Assembly (NCBI GenBank): GCA_015680685.1
Contig: MNCI01015627.1
Span: 306,616 to 370,615, forward strand
DNA from: Gnetum montanum
Taxonomy: Eukaryota > Streptophyta > Gnetopsida > Gnetales > Gnetaceae
DNA: 64,000 bases
Direction of reading: 5' to 3'
The notes below the pieces were generated by a model. The model ran no database searches and was not told the DNA's origin. It worked only from the letters and a program-made list of their open reading frames with translations. The stretch's first letter is position 1. Every line of letters starts with the position of its first letter. The position numbers and the translations under genes are program-made. This document shows, piece after piece, positions 42,310 to 54,639 of this stretch.

Positions 42310-44930
42310 GATTGGTGCCCCTAGAAGTCTCGTAATGGTAGGACAAAGGAAATCCCTTAGGTTATGTGATCAAGACCTAGAATACGCTACACTAAGTAAT
42401 GAGCAGTACAACTTCATATGTGCAAAGATTCAAGTCGGGTTATCTGTAGACCATTCTGACATGGAGGCAAAGTGAAACTATGAACTAATCCATTGGGGTG
42501 GATGGGAGTATATTCCCTCTTCATTTGATATTATCTCGCTCACGGAATCCCACCATTAGCTGTTAGCATAGCTCATCCAAGAAATTTGATGAAACATAGG
42601 AATGGACTATGAGGAAGCCCTACAAGAGGAAGAGGATGTGTTTGAAGCTCACTCCAAGCATGAGGATCCCATCCACACCGTCTTCTAATGAGTGATCCCT
42701 ACTTTAGCTTCTCCTCGATCTCGTTCACCTATCTTCCTTGAGAAAATCATAGCACTAGCATGACCAAGTCTAGATCAACTTCTGTAATAGCAATGCATCA
42801 AACATAACACACACATTATGATGTAATGGCTCTCCTTGGCTTGCCCTTCATGGCATCATTCCAACCCATTCAACCATCTCTATTCATAGTAATCATATTA
42901 GCTCAACTATACATTCACACAGGGCCCATCTCCAATCCCCAAACAACTCAAGCACCTTAAATCCTACTTGCTTCATTAGAGCCCCCAGCGTCGGCCCAAC
43001 CCACATATGTGTTAATTCCTCCAATCACTATCCCCATAGCATGGTCCACGCATTAAGCACATCGTGCGGCTCTACAACCTACAACTAGGCTATGGGCTGC
43101 ACAACTACTCCAATAGCACATAACACAACTAGCGTAGCCTAATGGAGTGTCTTAAGACTTAGAATAGGCATTCTAGTGGATCCAAAGCTTGATCAAAGAG
43201 GTGAAATGACTCAAAGCTACCTCTTTCAAAACTATTAATGTGGTGGACTTCTACTAGAACAACCCAATATAAGTCCTTTGGTCCCACCTGTAACTCTACT
43301 AGTTGGGGTTCCACTACCTTAATTCACCAAATACAATAGTGAGGAACACCCCAATGCACATTTGGTCATGTTTATATTTAAGTGCCTCTTGTTGCAAGCA
43401 TGGCTGCATGCCAACACACACGTGCCATGTCACTGACTAGCAAAGCATTAAATTGGTACCATGCACTACCTAGAGGCTCTATCTCCTCTTTAGAGGACCT
43501 ATTGAGCCAATTCATAATGCACTTCAAATACAATTTGAAGCCAGAGGCAACCTTAGACCAACTAATGCAAGTCAAGCAGGGTCACTTAGAGCTAGTGTAG
43601 AAATTCATTCAACATTGGAGTGCCTCACTAAATGAAATACAAGAGCCGATAGCGGAACCACATATCCTAGGCTTTTCTAAAAGCATAGTTAACAATTTTA
43701 TAAATTCAAAGCTATACTACATGGGCCTACAGTCCCTAAACCAAGCCTTTGCTCAAACCAAAAGCATAGACAATGTGACAGAAGCTAGTAAGGACCTAGC
43801 CTATCTATCCTACAAAAAATAGCATACAAGGAGAGGCATAGATAAGGGAAAGTAGAATACAATAGTGGCAACTATAGCCAAGAAGGCCAAGGTAACCAAC
43901 TAGGGGTAGATGGCTATGTAGCCCAAAGCTAGCAAATAAAAAATTCATCAACGCTAGTACCAAGGTAACCAACTAGCTTACATCCTCAATGGCCATAATG
44001 CAACTTATTTAAAGGCCTAACTTTGAGTGCAATGATTACTCTAAGTATACCCCATTACCATTAAAGCCTTTAGAGCTACTGGACCAACTGCTAAAAGCCA
44101 GATGCATCCAATACAAACAAATGTCTAAGGATGCTAAAAAAAACATCATAGATACTACAAAATGCTAAGAAATCCCACTTTGGCAACACAGAACGAGCCC
44201 CCAATCCCAAGACATTTTAGGATGGACTGATTTTGCCATTACCATCAGTTAGATGGCCATAACACAAAATTTTTCCTAACTTTGTAGGATGATCTGCAAA
44301 GAATGATCGATAGAGGTGAGCTAGTGCTTGACACTACAAACCTAGTTAGGCCTCAAAATTAGTTCATGAGGTTGTACAATGATCCTCTAAACACAAATGA
44401 TGTTGGCTATGTCATAAATGCTATCAGCATTGATGATGACCTAGAATCGGTGTAGTAGCCATTCATGGTTCAGGTGCCCTTTGGTAGTGCAAGGGTTCCC
44501 TCAACCCCCATGCGTTTGAGGCCCCTTTTCATTGTTAGAGTGCCACCTCAAGCACCCACAACACCCTTCATAGTTAGGGTCCCCCAGCATGTCACATCAA
44601 CAACAACCACTCAACCACCCTTTGTCGCCAAAGTGCCACAACATGCTATCACCTCACCTACTTGAAACCTAGTAGTAGCCAATGCATTGGTTCTTTCCTT
44701 TCCAAGGGGCAAACTTGCTAGCAACATTGGCAGGCTCCTGAGGTGGAAACATAGGAGAACTAACAAGCATCTCACAAACAAGATGATTAGGCAACATCAA
44801 GACTAAAGAGCCTTGGATCCACCAAAACCAACCCCTATATCTATGATTCCCATGGCCAAAACAACTAATAAGGCCACAATCAAAAAATCACAAGGGAGCA
44901 CTAAGGCCCCTAGGCAAGCCAAGTAAATAG
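42310..44930 (+). pseudogene. Tat-2 gag
   Basis: This is the capsid gene. Its N-terminus (AKIQVGLSVDHSDMEAK near 42430, then FDIISLTESHH) matches Tat-1. The gag core at 43382-43700 includes SLTSKALNWYHALPRGSI, LLSQFIMHFKYNLKP and LDQLMQVKQ, followed by a helical segment with FIQHWSASLNEIQEP. The C-terminal part (44460-44665) has repeated (I/V)VRVP(Q) units within P/T-rich sequence. No zinc knuckle was recognised. Stops are mostly TAG in place of CAG. Continuous with the protease in the original frame. Confidence 0.75.
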
Positions 44931-45933
44931 AGCCCAAGTCACCTCCACGAGAAATCTATCTCTTAAGTTGCATGGAAGAAGTCAAGGCCAACAGAAACAT
45001 GGCTAATGAAAAGGACTTCATGGACACATTTTCCCAAGTTAAACAAGTGCTCAAATAGAAAAACATAACATTAAGCTTGTATGACTTGATTATGCCCTCA
45101 TCTATCCATTATGAAGCATTGGTGTAGATGTTGAACTTCATCCCTATTATAGAGGACATCCCTGTAGATGAGACCTTCATCCATGCAATGATGCTACTCC
45201 ATGCACCATAGGAATCAAGTCTAACATTCCTAGCATTTCACAATGAAGTAATTATGGTCAATATTGAGAGGCTTTAGGCCATAATACCTCATATGTTCAT
45301 TATCATATGCGTTGGGCAATGCAAGATTCACAAAGGGCACGTCAATGACAAAGTAGCAACAAACGTTATACCATACACCATTGTGGATAAGCTAGGCCTC
45401 ATAGACCAAATCAAGCTAATGAAACACGTGCTTGAAATCCTTCAACGGATCATGCATCGTCATCAAGGGCACAATTACTATAGCTTTCATAACAAGGGAG
45501 CAATTCCCCACCATTGTTGAGTTCATTAATATAGAAGAGATGTCAAGCCTTAACCTAATATTCTTGTAACCTTGGTTGGCCTAGTTATGATCCTTCTCCT
45601 ATCCAATTCATAAAGTGATCCACCTCCGATACAAAGGTGGTGAAGTTATCATTTATGGTGATAATACTGCCCCCTCAGCCATCAACAACATAAGCATGAA
45701 GCAAGGATCAAAGGTTGAGTTTTCTAATGACACACTTGCAACAAAGAATGAGGTGCATGAACCAAATACAACTAAAAGAGCAGTAGAAGCTAATGACCTC
45801 GCAAAGGTTGCCCTTTGGGTAGAATTGCCCTTTGACGTAGCGAGCAAAGATCAAGGGGATTACCAGATAGTGCAATCCAAACCCTATGCACCTCCTAACC
45901 CACACCAGGTTAAGAAGCAACTACCCAACTAAG
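44930..45933 (+). pseudogene. Tat-2 protease
   Basis: The aspartic protease part of gag-protease is degraded. Visible are YTIVDKLGLIDQIK near 45380, corresponding to the strand after the active site, and 'ISSLNLIFL'-like remains of the late motif near 45540. The C-terminal tail FDVASKDQGDYQIVQSKPYA with APPNPHQVKKQLPN (45830-45930) matches Tat-1. The active-site Asp-Thr/Ser-Gly was not found. The frame ends at a TAA that aligns with CAA in Tat-1, next to a possible splice donor AAG/GTACCC at 45933. Confidence 0.65.
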
Positions 45934-46239
45934 GTACCCCTTAGTCCACAACATGCTTGATGCTTACCTACTATTCACTTCTACACACCTTTTATTTTAC
46001 TTTTTGCCTATGTTGCATTTTTTTCACATTAGATTAGCATGTAGCCTATTATTTGCATTTAGCTTAACTACTTAGAATACACATTGGTTTGCTTTGTTTA
46101 CACATTTATTTGCTTTGTTCATGCCTTCATCTACTTTGTTTATGCATTTACTCACTTAGTTTACACTTCTGCAGTTATTACTTCAATGCATAAAAAACCT
46201 CAAAATGCATAAAAATTGTAAAAGCTAGAATTACAAGAA

Positions 46240-46580
46240 GAGAGATAGCAATACGTGGCCCACTATGGCCTTAAACTAGTAATGTTGTAACCCACTATGA
46301 CCTTAAACTAGCAACATTGTAGCCTAGAAAAACCTTAAACTATCATCCATAATCTATCGTTGTGGCCCAAAATGGCCTTAAACTAGCAATGTGTGGCCTG
46401 GAATGGCCAAAAACTAGCAACACATGGCTTGAAATAACCAAAGACTAGCATCAACCCTCTTGTTATGTCCTTAAATTGGCATGGGATTTACCAAGGCTTT
46501 AAACTAATAATAGACTGGCTATGGCTCGCAATGGCCTAGTATCGCTATGGCTCATAATGGCCTAGACTTGCATACTCATG
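46240..46580. repeat. 'Aaactagca' short-repeat cluster, first of Tat-2
   Basis: Units such as 'ccttaaactagcaacat' and 'gtggcccactatgg' recur about every 35-50 bp. Related clusters are at 55770-56120 and 30190-30480, with a trace near 52065-52115. Confidence 0.7.
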
Positions 46581-46726
46581 GAAAATGCAATAAAATCATC
46601 ATATAAGGATAAAATTTTGCACATTACACTTAGCAAATGTAATATGAATAGCAATGCATGGCATGAATAGCATCACATAGCAAAAATGTAGCGAAAAATC
46701 CTAGTGGAAAGTATATCTGGTCATGC

Positions 46727-49700
46727 TCAACTAGTAGCACTAGGTGAAGATAGAGGTTCTACTTCCTCTACCAGGTTGCTAGGGCTTACAACATCACTTG
46801 GTACCTGCCACAACCATTAAAAAATATGCATGATTAGTAAGTAAGCATGCATTACATGAGCTAATTCAAAACATAAAAAGCATAAAAAACTAACATAGTA
46901 GAAACTAACCTAGGAGGGTCCCACATCGATGAGTTCTAGAGGTAACTTTCTAAGGCCAGCCTCTAAGCGATAGGGGATCTTAGCTTTGGAAAGTTGTGTC
47001 CAAACTTCTTGGCCAAAGTTAATACCTACAAGGGTCTTTCCTTTATTCACAATGTTCCATGGGGATGGCTCCATGAAAAGTGTAGTAGAAGAGGCCTCTC
47101 CAAAGAGGGTGATGATTTGTCTCACGAGAGAGTCACTCACAATCATATGCTATGCGAACAAGTCATACATCTGCTTCCCACCAATAACCTCAAGAAACAT
47201 CTTGAGGTGGTAACATTTAGTAGACTCTTCCTTGTAGCATCACACGTACACATGCACTTCCACTTATACTGATGCATGTGATTCTTCTACATCTGTTTCC
47301 ATCAATAAACCTTTGTGCTATAATTCTTCCAATCATAATTCTTCTAACCAAGTAAATCCATTTGGAGCTACTACTCTACCAGCTCCCATGTGGCCTCGTT
47401 CTTACCTCTAAGAGTTGTCCAATACCTAGCATACTTAATCTCAAAGGTACATTAGGTGCCATCTCCCCATGATCTAGCCACTATGAAGTCATATCTAGAT
47501 TGAAGATCCTTGATCTTCTCATCCTGGCTAGTCATCCTCTCCTATAGTTCATGCACACATTTCCATAGGTGGTCATTAGAACACCTGTAGACTCATAATA
47601 ACTTCACATAAGAAAGCATGCACTTGTTAGATGTCTTGTATATGTGATGAGGAATCTTATCAACTTCAAGAGGAAGGTCAAGTAGAGCATCCACCCTTGC
47701 CACCTTGCTCAGATCCCACTACAACTTAGCACTTTTACGCATACAAAAATTGATTAATCTTAGCTAAAAATAAACATTTAAGTAATAAGTAGGATAGAAT
47801 AAAGCAAAATAGCATTGCACACATACCTAGCTCTAGGTCCTATTGTTGCAATGGTCCACCATGTCCTAAATAATGCCTTTTATGAAGGTGGGTTTATCCA
47901 ACATCTCTACCCATGGCTCCATGCCATAGGTAGATGTAGGACTACTAGTGGGAACATCTAACGCTATAATGCATTGATTTAGTCAGCACATGACCTAACA
48001 TATCTCAAGATACTAGAGTAAACAAGGGAAGACAAATGGCAATACGAGTAAATTACCTAGCAAGCCCTCAGGTGTGAGTGTAAGGGGGTCACCTAGCTTC
48101 ATACCATCAAACAAAGTCTCAAAATCACCCCCATCAAGGTGGATCAACTCCTCTTCTTCCAACTATTGGAGGGCCTCTGCTAGCTTGTGAAGCTCATCTC
48201 TAGGAGCTACCTCCTCCTCAGCCCGAGGGAGGACTTCCTCCACCACAACCTCAACTGCTACTCTCATAGCCCTCTCTTCTCTTTCTACAACTAACCCACA
48301 TATGCCTAAGGCATAGAATCATTAGCTAACTAACATTATAGCATAGAAAACAATGTAAAAAATACATGCATAAATACAAACAAAGCATCTAGCATTTACA
48401 CATATTAACCTACAACATCCTCACACAAATCTTGTTTCCTGATGTAGATCTTTTGCTACTTGGCTTCTTGATCTCAGGGGCATCTTCATCTTATGGACAT
48501 GGCCTCTTGATCTTGGCCTTGGATAGCTCCACCGTCTCTACTATGTAGCAATCCACATTGCTCACATCCTTGCTACCAGCTAGAGGATCCTCACCCACAC
48601 TATTACATGAATAATGTGAGTGTCCCACAAGAACCTTGGTCGTTACTAATAATGATTCATTGATCTCCTCTAGAGTGTCCTACATGTGTATGGTCAAAAA
48701 CATATGTTTAATCCATAGTCAAGATAGCTACTCATAGTCTTGCATCACCCATTGTCCATCATGTCACACAACTAGAAGCTCTACAAACCTTTGCAAGTAT
48801 CTTGCAAAGAACACAAAGTGGATGTGGGACCTCACCTGGAAGTTGAATCAAAGCCAAGAAATCTCTGCATGTAGACTAGTGGCTATGTGCACGTCCCAAT
48901 TAAATCTTGTATCCTTGAGCAGCACTTCCTTCATCATCCATGCCTGTTCCACCCCTAGGATCTTTCCTTGGAAAAGTAGCTTTGGAAAAGCATGAGCGTG
49001 GAACAGAGGGTAGAGCTCCTGCATCTCAAGCACTTGCACATCTTTCATTAATATGCCTTTGTAAGATCGAGTGGCCCTCAACCAATCCTCAATATCCTCT
49101 TTATGGTCCACCTCCCTACTAGCATTATCAACAATCATCAAGCCATTAGTAGAAATGCTAAAGAGATTAAAGAAGAATGCCTCACTTAGGTCCAATGCTA
49201 CCATCACACTACGCACCTAGGTGATGACATTGCTACTAAAAGAGTTTATGATAGTAACCATTTCTGGCATTGGGATACTTGGGCTAAGGGCCAAGAATAG
49301 GTCCATTAACCTAGCATGCATGAGCTAAGTTCTCAGCGTATCTAGTGCTCTATGGCATAGTTGGTGTTGTGCACCTTCCATGTTCCCATATTTCATGATG
49401 ACGGTGGCCTATGTGCAGCTTGTGGTAATCACTGTCACCTCGACTAAGCCAAATGTCACTATAATGCAAAGCAAAAGAAGGTTAGTATTTCATCATGCAA
49501 ATAGGTTGAACTGAAAGGCACATAGGTAAGCACATGAGCCAAAACGTAGATACATATGTGGCACTAAGTGGGTACAAGATGGAGGTGGTGTTGCAAACAC
49601 CTCCTGAGAGTTAATCTCACCAGCAACCCACTTCTCATCTAACCAGTTGTGGGTCTTGCATCACTCATTGCCCATCTGCTTAATCATGGTTGCCCAAACA

Positions 49701-50326
49701 TTCATGCTAGATGGGAAAACCTCTAACATAATGTAGGTTAAGGCTAGAGTACCAGGATCATCATGCAAGCCATCTTTATCAACTTTGAACTTGGCAATCA
49801 ACCATAGAACTATTTGCAATTTAACATGATCAACTAGTGAAAAACACTACATAAGCCATAGAAGCACTTACCCTCTAATGCAGTAGATGGTTCTAGGCAA
49901 GTTTTGGAATAGAATATGCAACCACTGTGCAAAAAAAAAAGGATGTTGCACTTGTTATAACAAGAAAATCCCATCATGCATCATACTTTGGATGACTACC
50001 GAATGTCCCTAGGACCTGTGCTTGAGCCTCTTTCCCCATCAATGTTAATAGTGAACTCATTTGAGATGAACTTTAGAATGCTCTGGTTAGCCTCGAGTAG
50101 TAGCATCTCAATGATAGTACCAATAGCCTCAACTACCAAGTGTGACCACCTTATCACATTAAACTATTGTAATAGGTATTCTAGGAGCTCTTGGGCTCCT
50201 AATCAGAACCACACCACCTGACGATTCACTCACATGTTTGATGTAGGGGTATTGGGGATGTGTTTTCTTATGCAACATAGGATGCCCATGAGCTCAACTA
50301 TCGTCAAAATGGGTTTTAGCAACACC
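46727..50326 (-). pseudogene. Multi-exon antisense gene inside Tat-2 (function unknown)
   Basis: Minus-strand coding exons: 49987-50326, 49872-49924, about 49600-49809, 48410-49458, 48057-about 48305, 47827-47957, 46910-47718 and 46727-46804, ending at TGA. Most boundaries are clear GT-AG sites (GAGG/GTAAGT at 49871, CTTGCTAG/GTAATT at 48056, TTGTAG/TGG at 47718, GTGGCAG/GTACC at 46804). Frame is kept across the joins at 49872/49809, 48057/47957, 47827/47718 and 46910/46804. Internal stops are nearly all TAG, TGA or TAA explained by one C-to-T change; one frameshift lies near 47215. The predicted protein exceeds 800 residues and is mostly helical. It has a K/R- and S-rich stretch near 48440-48520, an E-rich segment near 48200-48300 and a conserved-looking block with FEIKYARYWTTLRGKNEATW near 47380. 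I recognise no family. Further 5' exons may exist. Confidence 0.72.
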
Positions 50327-50960
50327 CTGCAAACACCGAGAAACAGGAAAATCATTAGTATACATACATAGATGAAACATTTTGATATACACAGTATGAA
50401 TTCTTAACATAAATTAGCAAAAATGCCTAATTTTGACACTACACCCTACAACCCTACGAGTATAGAACATCAATTAACTCATTTGATGTGCCTAGCACTC
50501 ACTAGGGTACAACATACTTCACAGGATTAACATTGTGCATGATTAAAAAAATTTTTACTAACTTTGGACTACCCTAGTGGAGAGTGTAGTTCAAAAAACC
50601 AAAATTTTGACAAACACTTGTGGCAACTACCATCTCAACCTTCAAAGCATAGAGAGCATAGTTCTAGCCCACAAACATGAAGAGCGTAGTCTCACACCGC
50701 ACCATGTCCTTCACGCCGACCAAGCTCCACTATGGTCCTCCCTCTTCCTCAGCACCACCACCCTAGGTGCAGCCCCCAAAACACAAAAATCTCACTCATA
50801 GTGCTAACAACCGTACACTTATAATCCAAATCATATTTTGCAAGGCTATCCCTGCAATAACAAAAAACAAAAAAATATTAAGAAAAAGACATGCATGTAG
50901 AGACAACATGAAAGAAAATTTTTTCCTACCCCCATCATTTCCAAAACCATGGAACAAATT
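50327..50960. other. Non-coding segment upstream of the antisense gene
   Basis: It contains LTR-like phrases ('gtggagagtgtagttc' at 50577, 'gaagagcgtagtc' near 50680) resembling the Tat-2 leader and LTR subrepeats. It could hold the first exon or promoter of the antisense gene, but no clear TATA box or start was found. Confidence 0.4.
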
Positions 50961-51470
50961 GCAATCATGGCCCTTGCAATTGTGTCATGATGCACACTAC
51001 ATGGGGCCCTAAGTATCCACCAAAAATGGTACAAATCATAGCCATGTTAGAATGTACAATGGTGGCCATGGCCCCTACAATCACATCGTAACGCACAATG
51101 TGTGAAGCCTTAAGCCTCACACCTAAAAAATATGTGAAACAAAAAAAATAAACATGGTGTGCAATGGTGGTCACAACCCCCATGATGATGCTATGGTGCA
51201 TAATGCACCAGGCCCTAAGCCCCATGCTACACATAGAGAACGAGAAAAAACAAGTGAAAAATGAACAACACTCAACAACAAGTAAAAAATGAATGACACG
51301 TAATGACAAGTGAAAAAAACAACAATGCACAATGATAGTTGTGACCCTTTGTAGCTACACTACAACACACAATAGTAGCTATGATCCCCTCCAGCCACCT
51401 TGTAGCATGTAATGGTAGCCATGGCCCCCATAATTACACCATAGTGCATGATGTGTAAGGCCCCAACCTT
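50960..51470. repeat. Degenerate tandem repeat, about 90-130 bp units
   Basis: Blocks near 50967, 51057, 51161, 51331, 51369 and 51412 share 'caatggtagccatggcccc', 'ataatcacatcgtagtgca' and 'aatgtgtaaggccctaag'. Open frames of 80-121 codons here are by-products of the repeat. Confidence 0.6.
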
Positions 51471-52230
51471 GTGCAACCACAAGTTATAGACAAGCAAAAA
51501 ACACTCACTATCATAAAAAAAACTCTCCCTGGTGTGCAGCCACAATAGCCATTGCCATGGTAGGGCACACAAGGCTACACTCCCAGCAAACACCACAACA
51601 AGACACAAACTGAGCAAGAAAATGGAGACAAGGGGAAGAGTGTAGTTAATGTACCTGGAAAATGTAGATGGCCTCCTCTCCTCCACATGCACCTATAGCA
51701 GGTGGCTCAATGCTCTCTGTTCCTCAATAATGTTCACTAGCCCTAGGTGAGTGTGTGTGCTCCAGTGTGTCATCTTCCTTGGAACTACACTCCCCACTAA
51801 TGGCAAAGGTAGAAGTAGTAGTACGACTACACTCCCAACATCATGGTGAAATGGGAAAAATGAAAATTTACCATGCTAAAATCACACCTATGTACCTCCC
51901 TGGGGTTATTTAATGATCCACCAACTTGGGACTATGCTCACTACCAAACACCTAGTGGAGAGCATAATTGGGTAAGAGTGTAGTCAACCATATTAAGCCT
52001 GAAAAAGATGATTTTTCACTCTCCCTAGAACAACATGTTTGATGGATTCTTGGTCCACTAAGACCTAAAACTAGCATGCATACAACCTGCCAAGGCCTAA
52101 AGCTAGCACAAACATGTTTACCTTCCTTAGAAATTTGCATGCATACTTAAGAAGATTTCATTAGATCTCTTTTTCTCATCTGTGCATATTAGCTTTGTCA
52201 AAACATGTGCCACTTGACATTTGTCTAGTT
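51471..52230. other. Non-coding segment before RT
   Basis: Nothing recognisable apart from a trace of the 'aaactagca' repeat at 52065-52115 and a pyrimidine-rich end leading to the acceptor at 52240. Confidence 0.4.
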
Positions 52231-52249
52231 TATTTTGTAGGAACATAAC

Positions 52250-53500
52250 ATGGCTATGCAAGAGTAGATCTTCTCACCTTTGGTCCTTAAGGTGACTTAT
52301 GGTGACATCAACCAATGCATTGACCTTTATTGCTTATACCTCGAGCCTATAGCCTACAAAAAATACATAGCATTTATAGAAGCACCACTAGATTGGCCTA
52401 ACCATATAGTTAAGGCTCTTGACCTTGAGGCAAGGGATGTCACAGAGGATCCCCTTGTCAAAATCCCTATGGCAACACATGGTGGCAAGGCAAGAACACT
52501 AAAACTAAGCTCCTCGCTAGAACCACAATATGCTCAAGGCATCATTAGAGTATTTAATGATATCATCAAAGTGTTTGCATGATCATACGAGGTCATGTCG
52601 AGTCTAGATCCCCAGCTAGTCCAGCATAACATCATCCTTATTCATTGCATCAAACTAGTTAAACAAAAAGTGCACAGGGTTCAACCTGATGTTGCATTGG
52701 CAATCTATGACAAAATCACCAAGCTTTAAAAAGTTGGTTTCATCCGAGTTGTTGACTATGTAGACTTAGTCTCCAATATCATAGTTGTGCCTAAGAAAAA
52801 TAGAAGTATATGCATTTGCATAGACTTTCAAAACCTTAACAAAGTAACCATCAAATATGGCTTCCTATTTCCTAATATCAATTAATTGATTGATACCACA
52901 GTTGGACATGCCTTGTTTTCCTTCATGGATGGGTTCTCAAGTTACAACCAGACTAGGATCAACCTTGAGCACCAGTTTAATACAACTTCATGACCCCTTG
53001 GGGTACGTTTTGCTACACAATGATGCTTTTTTTACTAAAGAACATAGGAGCAACATACCAGCAAGTAATGAATTATATCTTTAGAGACTACATGCTAAGT
53101 TTTCTCAATGACTACATAGATGATATTGCAATTAAGTCCAAAGTGGCCACAACCATGCAAATGACTTAGAATTAGTGCTTAAACATTGCCTAAAGCACAA
53201 GCTTAGGATAAATCCCAAGAAGTGTGTTTTTGACATTAGAACAAATAGGATGCTTAGCTTTGTAGTATTCAAAGCAAGGACATGCATAGATCCCAAAAAT
53301 GTTAAGGCCATAACCAAATTGGCATCATCAACTAACCTTAAGGAGATATGAGGGTTGCAAAGTAGAATACAATTCATACGTAAGTTTATCATTTGGTTAA
53401 CCAACAAGCTACAACCAATGTAATATTTTCTCAAGAAAGGAGCCCACTTTGAGTGGGCAACTAAGTGCCAACAAGCATTCAACAACATTAAGCAAGAGCT
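52250..53500 (+). pseudogene. Tat-2 reverse transcriptase
   Basis: Plus-strand reading gives a long N-terminal extension (open at 52280-52582), then the RT fingers IIVVPKKNRSICICIDFQNL near 52790, the palm segment LFSFMDGFSSYNQTRI near 52915 and LKNIGATYQQ near 53040. The catalytic box is NDYIDDIAIKS at 53107-53139, with both Asp residues kept. Further on is a connection segment with IRKFIIWLTNKLQP-like sequence. Stops and frameshifts occur, for example between 52970 and 53040. The conserved box suggests relatively late inactivation. Confidence 0.82.
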
Positions 53501-53524
53501 AGCACAACTACCTATGGTTCACCC

Positions 53525-53910
53525 TCCATAAGGAGATAAGCCTTTTTACACCTACCTTGCCACTTCTGACACGTCCATCACTTCTTTGCTTTGGCAAAAG
53601 TGAGATGACAGTGTAGAGGTCCTGATCTACTACCTAAGTCATGCATTTGTAGCCCACAAAATGAGATACAATGATGTGAAGAAGTATTGCCTTGCCCTAG
53701 TCTTCTCACTAAAGAAGTGGAGGCATTACCTCTTCCACAGTCAAGTTAACATCATTTGCAAGAATAATGTACTCCGAGCTATAACAATGATTATCTACGA
53801 AAGTAATCACATTACACAGTGGAAAGAAATAACAATAGAGTTTGACCTACATTATGTCATGCAACCCTCAATGAAAGGTTAAGCAATAGCCGCATAACTC
53901 ATGGTTTTAC
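53525..53910 (+). pseudogene. Tat-2 RNase H (first domain)
   Basis: The sequence reads FYTYLATSDTSITSLLWQK, then VLIYYLSHAF..HKMRYNDV, KYCLALVFSLKKWRHYLF and a terminal EFDLHYVMQPSMKG. This is the usual gypsy RNase H fold following RT directly, with few interruptions (one stop near 53602). Confidence 0.8.
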
Positions 53911-53984
53911 TAGTAGATGATCAAGCTACCATAGACCTTGAGTTCTTAGACAAGCATGCTAGTAGTATTAGCCAAGTGCTTGAT

Positions 53985-54375
53985 AACTATGAGGCACTCC
54001 TAGATTTCAATGAAGCTTCAACCTCTCAAGGGGGTAGCACCACTACTATTGTCATGTTTCTATCTGGGAAGATCTAATCCTTCACATATCATTTCACATT
54101 TATTTGCACCAACAATGTGGTGGAGTATTAAGGTCTTCTCCAAGGCATCCTTGTAGCACGTGACCTAGGAATCCAATGCATAGTGATCCAAGGTGATTGA
54201 CAACTAGTGGTCAATCATGTAGCAGAGGTTTATACCTGTAAATCACTACATTTACAGCTTTACTGTGACCCAGCAAAACACCTACTCCAACACTTTGCAA
54301 TTGCTGATGTCCAACATGTTCCCCAAAGAAAAAATGTCATTTCCAATATACTTGAAACATTAGCTCTTAGCATAG
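53985..54375 (+). pseudogene. Tat-2 second RNase H (archaeal-type, aRH)
   Basis: It has the second RNase H pattern of Tat elements: LDFNEAST..GG near 54010, then CTNNVVEY.GLLQGILVAR near 54105, DLGIQCIVIQGD.QLVVNHV and a terminal FAIADVQHVPQRKNVI near 54290. A second, plant-acquired RNase H between RNase H and integrase is diagnostic of the Tat lineage. Confidence 0.75.
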
Positions 54376-54639
54376 TTCCTACCATGTTCAACAAATTGTC
54401 TACCTTAGTGGTGGATTGCACTACACCTATCATGCAAGCCATCGAAGATGCATCCATAGCCATAGTTAGCACCACACACACAAAAGAGTGGTATGATGAT
54501 ATCAAGATGTACCTTCTACAAGGTGAGCCTTTGCAACACTTAACTACTACTCAAAAGGATGTAGTATGCAAACATTCACAATAGTACATCATTGTGAGTG
54601 ATAACACACTATGTCGCAAATCCTACAATGACATACTAC

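Larger units (their letters stand above)
45934..52240 (+). other. Candidate sense-strand intron between protease and RT of Tat-2
   Basis: The donor-like AAG/GTACCC is at 45933/45934. A strong acceptor, 'ctagtttattttgtag' then GAAC, ends at 52240, 40 bp before RT-coding sequence resumes. Ogre elements of the Tat lineage are known to splice an intron between protease and RT. Here the putative intron contains the antisense gene. The donor is weaker evidence than the acceptor. Confidence 0.4.

Noticed and set aside
50846-51692. Hydrophobic minus-strand frames of 62-121 codons
   Set aside because: They lie in the degenerate tandem repeat, have no splice-consistent link to the antisense gene and show no family resemblance.
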